A stretch of 11,119 nt of DNA from Syntrophobacterales bacterium (GTDB lineage: Bacteria > Desulfobacterota > Syntrophia > Syntrophales > JAAYKM01), in NCBI GenBank assembly GCA_031285215.1, contig JAITWQ010000022.1:1-11119 (forward strand), written 5' to 3'. The position numbers were made by a program, and so were the translations under genes. Each line of letters starts with the position of its first letter. Within the stretch, counting starts at the first letter, position 1. Under the pieces are notes generated by a model. The model was not told where the DNA came from and made no database searches. It worked only from the letters and a program-made list of their open reading frames with translations. Shown here in pieces: positions 6,752 to 11,119 of the stretch.

Positions 6752-8842
6752 ATGCATTCCAAAATCAGAAAACGAGACGGACGTGTTGTCAAATTCAACG
6801 CGGACAAAATCACGCAGGCTATTGCCAAGGCAGGATCAGCCACAGGCGAATTTGACGGAACAGGCGCGAAAAAGCTCACCCTCAAAGTTTTGAATCTGGC
6901 ACAGCAGATATTCAGCAGTAAAATCATGACCGTAGAGGAAATACAGGATATTGTGGAAGAGGTTCTCCTGGTGTCGCCATACCGCAAAACGGCCAAAGCC
7001 TATATTATTTATCGCGATCAGCACGCCCGCCTGCGGGATATGGCCAGCCGTATGGAAGTGGACCTCGTGGACCAGTACCTGAAAAGAAAAGATTGGAAAG
7101 TAAACGAAAACAGCAATATGGACTATTCCCTCCAGGGGCTGAACAACTACATCTCTTCTGAGGTCAGCAAAGTTTACTGGCTTAACGAAATTTACACCCC
7201 GGAAATCCGTGACGCCCATTCCGCCGGTGATTTTCATATTCACGATTTAAGCCTCCTGTCCGTTTACTGCGTAGGCTGGGATCTTCATGATCTTTTGCTG
7301 GAAGGTTTTAAGGGCGTTTCCGGAAAAGTGGAAAGCAAGCCAGCCAAACATCTGCGCAGCGCCCTGGGGCAGGTCGTAAACTTCTTTTACACCCTCCAGG
7401 GAGAGGCTGCCGGCGCTCAGGCTTTTTCAAATTTCGATACTCTCCTGGCCCCCTTCATCCGTTATGACGGGCTGAAATTTCAGGATGTGAAACAGGCCTT
7501 GCAGGAATTTATCTTCAACATCAATGTTCCCACCCGCGTGGGTTTCCAGACGCCCTTCACCAACGTGACCCTTGACATTAACATTCCCAAATATTACCGG
7601 GATCAAAGCGTCATCATTGGCGGCGTTCCTCAAAATGAAACCTATGGTGAATTTCAGGAAGAAATGAATCTCTTCAACCGCGCCTTTCTGGAGGTCATGG
7701 AGGCGGGCGACGCCAAGGGGCGTGTTTTTACCTTTCCCATTCCCACCTACAACGTCACGAAGGATTTTAACTGGGAAGATCCGAATCTGGAAACGCTGTG
7801 GGATATGACGGCCAAATACGGCGTACCTTATTTTTCCAATTTTATTAATTCGGATCTGAATCCCGAAGACGCCCGCAGTATGTGCTGCCGGCTGCGTATT
7901 GATAACCGCCAGCTGGAACTGCGCGGCGGCGGACTTTTCGGTTCCCATCCCCTGACGGGATCTATCGGCGTCATCACCATCAACATGCCGCGCCTTGGTT
8001 ACCTTTGCAAAACGGAAAAGGATTTTTTGGAAAAGCTGGAAAAGCTCATGAATACAGCAAAGGAAAGTCTGGAAACCAAACGAAAGGTTCTGGAAAAATT
8101 CACCGAGGGGAATCTCTATCCCTATACAAAATACTATCTCCGCAATATCAAAATGCGCTTTGGCGAGTACTGGAAGAATCATTTTTCCACCATCGGCCTG
8201 GTGGGTATGAACGAAGCCTGCCTGAACCTGTTTGGTAAAAACATTGCCGCAGACGAAGGCCAGGCCTTCACGAAGCGCGTCCTGGATTTTATGCGCGACA
8301 CACTGCTCCGCTTCCAAAAGGAAACGGGCAACAACTATAACCTGGAATCCACGCCGGCGGAAGGAACCTCCTATCGTCTGGCGCGCATTGACCGCAACAA
8401 ATATCCCGAAATGATCTTTGCCAACGACGGCGAAGTGAAACGCCACAGCGCCGAACCTTTTTATACCAATTCGACCCAGCTTCCCGTCAATCATACGGAC
8501 GATATTTTTGAGGCCCTTGACCTGCAGGACGAAATTCAGACGAAATACACGGGCGGTACCGTCTTCCACGTTTTCGCCGGTGAACGTATTGAAAACTCGG
8601 CGGCGGCGAAGAACCTCATAAAAAAAGTCTGTACCAGTTATCATCTGCCCTACATCACCTTCACGCCCACCTTCAGCGTCTGCCCGTCCCATGGTTACCA
8701 GAAGGGAGAGGTGGAAATTTGTCCGGTCTGCCATGATACGTGTGAAATTTATTCCCGTGTCGTGGGGTATCTCCGCCCCGTCAAACAATGGAATAAAGGG
8801 AAACAGGAGGAGTTCTGTCAGCGGCAGGCTTTTAATTTTTAA
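6752..8842 (+). CDS. nrdD: Anaerobic (class III) ribonucleoside-triphosphate reductase
   Basis: Converts NTPs to dNTPs under strict anoxia with a glycyl radical. Residues 1-95 are the ATP-cone allosteric domain (KIRKRDGRVVKFNADKI at 4-20). The catalytic barrel follows, with DFHIHDLSL (160-168), NVPTRVGFQTPFTNVT (258-273) and adjacent cysteines C378-C379 in ARSMCCRLRID, one of which is likely the thiyl-radical residue. The C-terminus has metal-site cysteines C644, C657, C660 and C664 (CPSHGY, CPVC, DTC), then the radical glycine G672 in RVVGYLRP. The 696-residue length is normal. AGAGG lies six bases before the ATG. The stop overlaps the nrdG start (TAATG), so the enzyme and its activase are translationally coupled. 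A candidate NrdR site pair lies upstream, and the ATP cone suggests dATP feedback control. The electron donor (formate or a redoxin) was not assigned. Confidence 0.97.
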   Translation: MHSKIRKRDGRVVKFNADKITQAIAKAGSATGEFDGTGAKKLTLKVLNLAQQIFSSKIMTVEEIQDIVEEVLLVSPYRKTAKAYIIYRDQHARLRDMASRMEVDLVDQYLKRKDWKVNENSNMDYSLQGLNNYISSEVSKVYWLNEIYTPEIRDAHSAGDFHIHDLSLLSVYCVGWDLHDLLLEGFKGVSGKVESKPAKHLRSALGQVVNFFYTLQGEAAGAQAFSNFDTLLAPFIRYDGLKFQDVKQALQEFIFNINVPTRVGFQTPFTNVTLDINIPKYYRDQSVIIGGVPQNETYGEFQEEMNLFNRAFLEVMEAGDAKGRVFTFPIPTYNVTKDFNWEDPNLETLWDMTAKYGVPYFSNFINSDLNPEDARSMCCRLRIDNRQLELRGGGLFGSHPLTGSIGVITINMPRLGYLCKTEKDFLEKLEKLMNTAKESLETKRKVLEKFTEGNLYPYTKYYLRNIKMRFGEYWKNHFSTIGLVGMNEACLNLFGKNIAADEGQAFTKRVLDFMRDTLLRFQKETGNNYNLESTPAEGTSYRLARIDRNKYPEMIFANDGEVKRHSAEPFYTNSTQLPVNHTDDIFEALDLQDEIQTKYTGGTVFHVFAGERIENSAAAKNLIKKVCTSYHLPYITFTPTFSVCPSHGYQKGEVEICPVCHDTCEIYSRVVGYLRPVKQWNKGKQEEFCQRQAFNF

Positions 8843-9537
8843 TGGTTGCCGTCGGCGGCTTACAGAAAGTATCCCTCATTGACTATCCGGGCTGTATTTC
8901 CGCAGTCATTTTCCTGCAGGGATGTAATTTTCGCTGCGGTTACTGCCACAACCCCGAATTGGTTGACCCTGAATTATACGGCCCGCTCCTTCAGGAAGAA
9001 GATATTCTGGCTTTCCTGGAAAAACGGGCGGGCAAGCTGGATGCCGTCACTATCACCGGCGGAGAACCAACCCTTCAGGAAGGATTACCCGATTTCATCC
9101 GCCGGATCCGCTCTTTGGGCTTCCGCATTAAGCTGGATACAAACGGCTCCCATGGTGAAATGCTTAAATTTATGCTGGCGGAAAACCTTCTCGACTATGT
9201 CGCCATGGACATTAAGGCTCCCATCAACCGCTATGACCGGGTCTGCCGCGTCAACGTGAACAAAGATGAAATTACGCAAAGTATGCGCATCATTATGGAT
9301 TCTCCCGTCGTGTACGAGTTTCGCACCACCCTTCTGCAAGACCTCTTAAATGACGATGATTTTCACGCCCTGTGGAAGCTTATCAGTGGTGCGCGCTTGT
9401 TTGTCCTGCAAAATTTCACGCCTTCCGAAGTGCTGGATGAACGCTGCCTGTCACGCCTCCCCCTTTCCCCTGACGATTTGCAGCGCCTCGCTCTTGCAGC
9501 CGGCCGGCATGTGGAAAAGGTGATAATCCGGAGGTAG
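8842..9537 (+). CDS. nrdG: Anaerobic ribonucleotide reductase activating protein (radical SAM)
   Basis: Uses a 4Fe-4S cluster and S-adenosylmethionine to generate the glycyl radical on NrdD. The cluster motif is C28-x3-C32-x2-C35 in QGCNFRCGYCHNPEL (26-40). It is followed by TITGGEPTLQ (70-79), a SAM-binding GGEP motif, then KLDTNGS (97-103) and AMDIKAP (121-127). At 231 residues it belongs to the longer NrdG2-like subgroup rather than the short E. coli type of about 155 residues. The start ATG shares one base with the nrdD stop. No terminator is visible after it, and the next gene begins seven bases downstream, so transcription may continue into the accessory FRG gene. Confidence 0.95.
   Translation: MVAVGGLQKVSLIDYPGCISAVIFLQGCNFRCGYCHNPELVDPELYGPLLQEEDILAFLEKRAGKLDAVTITGGEPTLQEGLPDFIRRIRSLGFRIKLDTNGSHGEMLKFMLAENLLDYVAMDIKAPINRYDRVCRVNVNKDEITQSMRIIMDSPVVYEFRTTLLQDLLNDDDFHALWKLISGARLFVLQNFTPSEVLDERCLSRLPLSPDDLQRLALAAGRHVEKVIIRR
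9530..9534 (+). promoter_or_regulatory. Ribosome binding site of the FRG gene inside the nrdG end
   Basis: GGAGG lies in the last codons of nrdG and its stop (CGG AGG TAG). It is ten bases before TTG 9545-9547; an AGGAAG at 9536-9541 is a closer, weaker alternative. It supports the unusual TTG start of the next gene. Confidence 0.5.
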
Positions 9538-9544
9538 GAAGTCT

Positions 9545-10438
9545 TTGTTCAGCAAATATGAAAAAATTTTTCAGCAAAATGAAGAAATCGCTAGCGCCTC
9601 TAATAATAGAGTAGGAACGAAGCTGTTCTATCGTGGACAGGCTTGTGCTGGATGGCGATTGGAGCCAAATGTTTTTAGAAATGGCCTGTTAAAATATGAG
9701 CATTATCTCATAAAAGAAATGCGGCAAAAAAATACTGATGCATTTCGCGGTATGGACAAGCTTGATTCTTTGATGATAATGCAGCATTATGGGCTCCCGA
9801 CCAGATTATTAGACGTAACAATGAATCCATTGGTTGCTTTATTCTTTGCTTGTCGCGAAAAACATGACAAAGATGGTAGAATCTTCACCTTTTGCGATCA
9901 TCTGAGTGGCAGAGGTAATTTTATCGTAGAATGCATGGTTGCATTAGCTGAATATAAAGGTTCTTCATACAAGGAATTGTGTGATTTCTTGACTCAATTT
10001 CAATGCGATTCCGCTTCTTCAATAGAGATCGAGACCATTTACTCTTTAATAGCGGGCCCATATGCGTATCTTCCGATTGAAGTTTCTGCAAATAATGAGC
10101 GTAATGAGCGTATGCAACAACAAGAAGGAGCTTTTGTGATATTTGGACTAAATGATAGTGGTGAGGGTACAAAACCATACCTAAAAGCAGAATTCTGCTC
10201 TTTAGAACCGTTTGTAAAAAATGTTGCCGATCAATTGGGGATACAGACTTCGATTCTTATTCCTAAAGATGAAAAGGAAGAGCTGTTTAAAGAGCTTGAC
10301 ACGAAAGGCATTAATGAGCAGCACCTTTTTCCTCCCGACGACCCTAAGCATTCGGAATTAGAGTGCCAAGCAACATGTATAAAGAAGAAATATGAGGCAC
10401 AGGCGAGATCATCACCGAAAAGGTGCTGTGATGGATAA
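9545..10438 (+). CDS. FRG domain-containing protein
   Basis: A 297-residue protein with the FRG domain, named for its Phe-Arg-Gly motif and often found in defence and mobile islands; I know of no established reaction for it. The motif appears as FYRGQACAGWRLEPNVFR at 28-45, followed by the domain's best-conserved segment HYGLPTRLLDVTMNPLVALF at 81-100. MQQQEGAFVIFG at 190-201 is the later glutamine-rich signature. No signal peptide or membrane segment is evident. The TTG start is chosen because GGAGG precedes it and because the next internal methionine (M59) would lose the FRG motif. Sampled codons are more A/T-rich than in nrdG: 23 G/C in bases 10081-10140 against 31 in 9181-9240. A nine-base tandem repeat encodes NERNER at 184-189. 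The gene overlaps the following DUF1016 gene by eight bases, so the two are probably cotranslated and act together. Confidence 0.82.
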   Translation: MFSKYEKIFQQNEEIASASNNRVGTKLFYRGQACAGWRLEPNVFRNGLLKYEHYLIKEMRQKNTDAFRGMDKLDSLMIMQHYGLPTRLLDVTMNPLVALFFACREKHDKDGRIFTFCDHLSGRGNFIVECMVALAEYKGSSYKELCDFLTQFQCDSASSIEIETIYSLIAGPYAYLPIEVSANNERNERMQQQEGAFVIFGLNDSGEGTKPYLKAEFCSLEPFVKNVADQLGIQTSILIPKDEKEELFKELDTKGINEQHLFPPDDPKHSELECQATCIKKKYEAQARSSPKRCCDG

Positions 10439-11119
10439 GCAGGCAAAGTTTTTTGAAGGCGTCACCGCAATCATCGAACAAGCGCGGGCCTATGTAGGGC
10501 GCACCGCTGATTTCTCGATGTGCGTTACTTATTTTGAGATCGGGCGCATGATTGTTGAACAGGAACAGGGCGGAAAAGCACGGGCGGAATATGGTCGCAA
10601 CTTGCTTTCAGGTTTATCCCAATACCTCGTCAACCGTTTTGGCAAAGGGTTTTCTGTTACAAATTTGAGAAGTTTCCGAAAGTTCTACCTCATTTATTCT
10701 TCTTCAATTCAGCAAACATTGTCTGCTGAATCTGGGAAAAGACAACCTTCAGCTAATCATTCCCCAAAGATGCAATCAATGATTAGCGAATTTCTACCTT
10801 TCGCGCTGAGTTGGTCACATTATTTGATCCTGATGCGCATCAAAAACGACCAAGAACGGCATTTTTATGAAATTGAAGCAACAAATCAACAGTGGACGGT
10901 ACGTCAATTACAGCGTCAATACGGCAGTAGTCTGTACGAACGGCTTGCCTTGTCGCGCAATAAAGACGAGGTGATGCGGCTCGCCAGTGAAGGGCAAATC
11001 CTCGAAAAACCACGCGATATGCTAAAAAATCCGCTTGTGCTGGAATTTCTCGGAATGGAGGAAAAAGCTGCGTACAGCGAGAGCGACCTGGAAACGGCCA
11101 TAATCGGCAAATTGCAGAC
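10431..11119 (+). CDS. DUF1016/YhcG-family PDDEXK nuclease, N-terminal part (partial)
   Basis: The open frame starts at ATG 10431 and runs without a stop to the window end, giving 229 residues. The N-terminal DUF1016 domain is clear: YFEIGRMIVEQEQGGKARAE at 34-53, YGRNLLSGLSQYL (54-66), KGFSVTNLRSFRKFYL (72-87), LSWSHYLILMRI (126-137), and ERHFYEIEATNQQWTVRQLQ (142-161). Then KNPLVLEFLGM and the start of the LETAIIGKL helix lead into the PDDEXK nuclease domain, whose catalytic residues lie beyond the window. The family is frequently found near restriction-modification and other defence genes, but the role is not settled. A linker at about 91-122 is serine-rich and variable, and its DNA holds two inverted repeats. 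AAAGGT lies just before the ATG, and the gene overlaps the FRG stop by eight bases. The product is truncated only by the window edge, not evidently broken. Confidence 0.85.
   Translation, partial: MDKQAKFFEGVTAIIEQARAYVGRTADFSMCVTYFEIGRMIVEQEQGGKARAEYGRNLLSGLSQYLVNRFGKGFSVTNLRSFRKFYLIYSSSIQQTLSAESGKRQPSANHSPKMQSMISEFLPFALSWSHYLILMRIKNDQERHFYEIEATNQQWTVRQLQRQYGSSLYERLALSRNKDEVMRLASEGQILEKPRDMLKNPLVLEFLGMEEKAAYSESDLETAIIGKLQ
10707..10731. repeat. Inverted repeat A in the DUF1016 linker
   Basis: ATTCAGCA (10707-10714) and TGCTGAAT (10724-10731) are perfect 8-base arms with a nine-base loop, inside the coding sequence at the serine-rich linker. Confidence 0.6.
10752..10787. repeat. Inverted repeat B in the DUF1016 linker
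   Basis: GCTAATCATT (10752-10761) and AATGATTAGC (10778-10787) are perfect 10-base arms with a 16-base loop, 20 bases after repeat A. Both fall in the least conserved part of the protein, before LPFALSWSHY. Confidence 0.65.

Noticed and set aside
6542..6757. Minus-strand frame of 71 codons in the cmk-nrdD gap
   Set aside because: It overlaps the nrdD promoter, the candidate NrdR boxes and the nrdD start, has no ribosome binding site that I can see, and resembles no known protein.
7427..8788. Long open frame of 453 codons on the minus strand, opposite nrdD
   Set aside because: It lies entirely inside the well-supported nrdD gene, has no recognisable domain, and is best explained by codon bias of the coding strand leaving the opposite frame open.
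9538..11119. Search for attachment sites, integrase, transposase or CRISPR repeats around the accessory pair
   Set aside because: No such gene, repeat array or flanking direct repeat is visible inside the window; the far boundary lies outside it.

Overview
The window looks like chromosomal DNA of an anaerobic Desulfobacterota (deltaproteobacterial) species, possibly a Syntrophales relative. This rests on the gene order cmk, rpsA, sppA, on an NtrC/PilR-type sigma-54 regulator, on a small stand-alone sigma region 4 protein of a kind I associate with this group, and on an oxygen-sensitive class III ribonucleotide reductase. The phylum is an inference from gene content and order; no 16S rRNA is present.

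Region 1 (1-1542, + strand): the last codons of a sensor histidine kinase overlap an NtrC-family response regulator of 455 residues, followed by a likely intrinsic terminator at 1511-1542. Region 2 (1600-1990, + strand): a strong-looking promoter drives a 98-residue cysteine-containing protein whose C-terminal half is a sigma-70 region 4 helix-turn-helix. It converges on the next block with only seven bases between stop codons.

Region 3 (1990-6445, - strand): reading in the direction of transcription, cytidylate kinase (cmk), ribosomal protein S1 with six S1 repeats (rpsA), a small-type SppA signal peptide peptidase, and an enoyl-CoA hydratase/isomerase family protein. The first three are a conserved core housekeeping cluster; the crotonase is an accessory member.

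Region 4 (6446-9537): a divergent intergenic region of 306 bases carries a sigma-70-like promoter and two identical 10-base sequences exactly 32 bases apart that resemble tandem NrdR boxes. Downstream, nrdD (with its ATP cone and C-terminal glycyl-radical site) and nrdG (the radical-SAM activase) overlap by one base. They would supply dNTPs by anaerobic reduction of NTPs.

Region 5 (9545-11119, + strand): an accessory pair directly abuts nrdG. An FRG-domain protein with a TTG start overlaps by eight bases a DUF1016/YhcG-type PDDEXK nuclease-family gene that runs off the window. The FRG gene is more A/T-rich in places than nrdG, and both families are typical of defence or mobile islands. This junction between a core operon and an accessory pair, and the candidate NrdR operator, are the most interesting parts of the window. 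No tRNA, rRNA, CRISPR array, insertion sequence or recombinase is visible.
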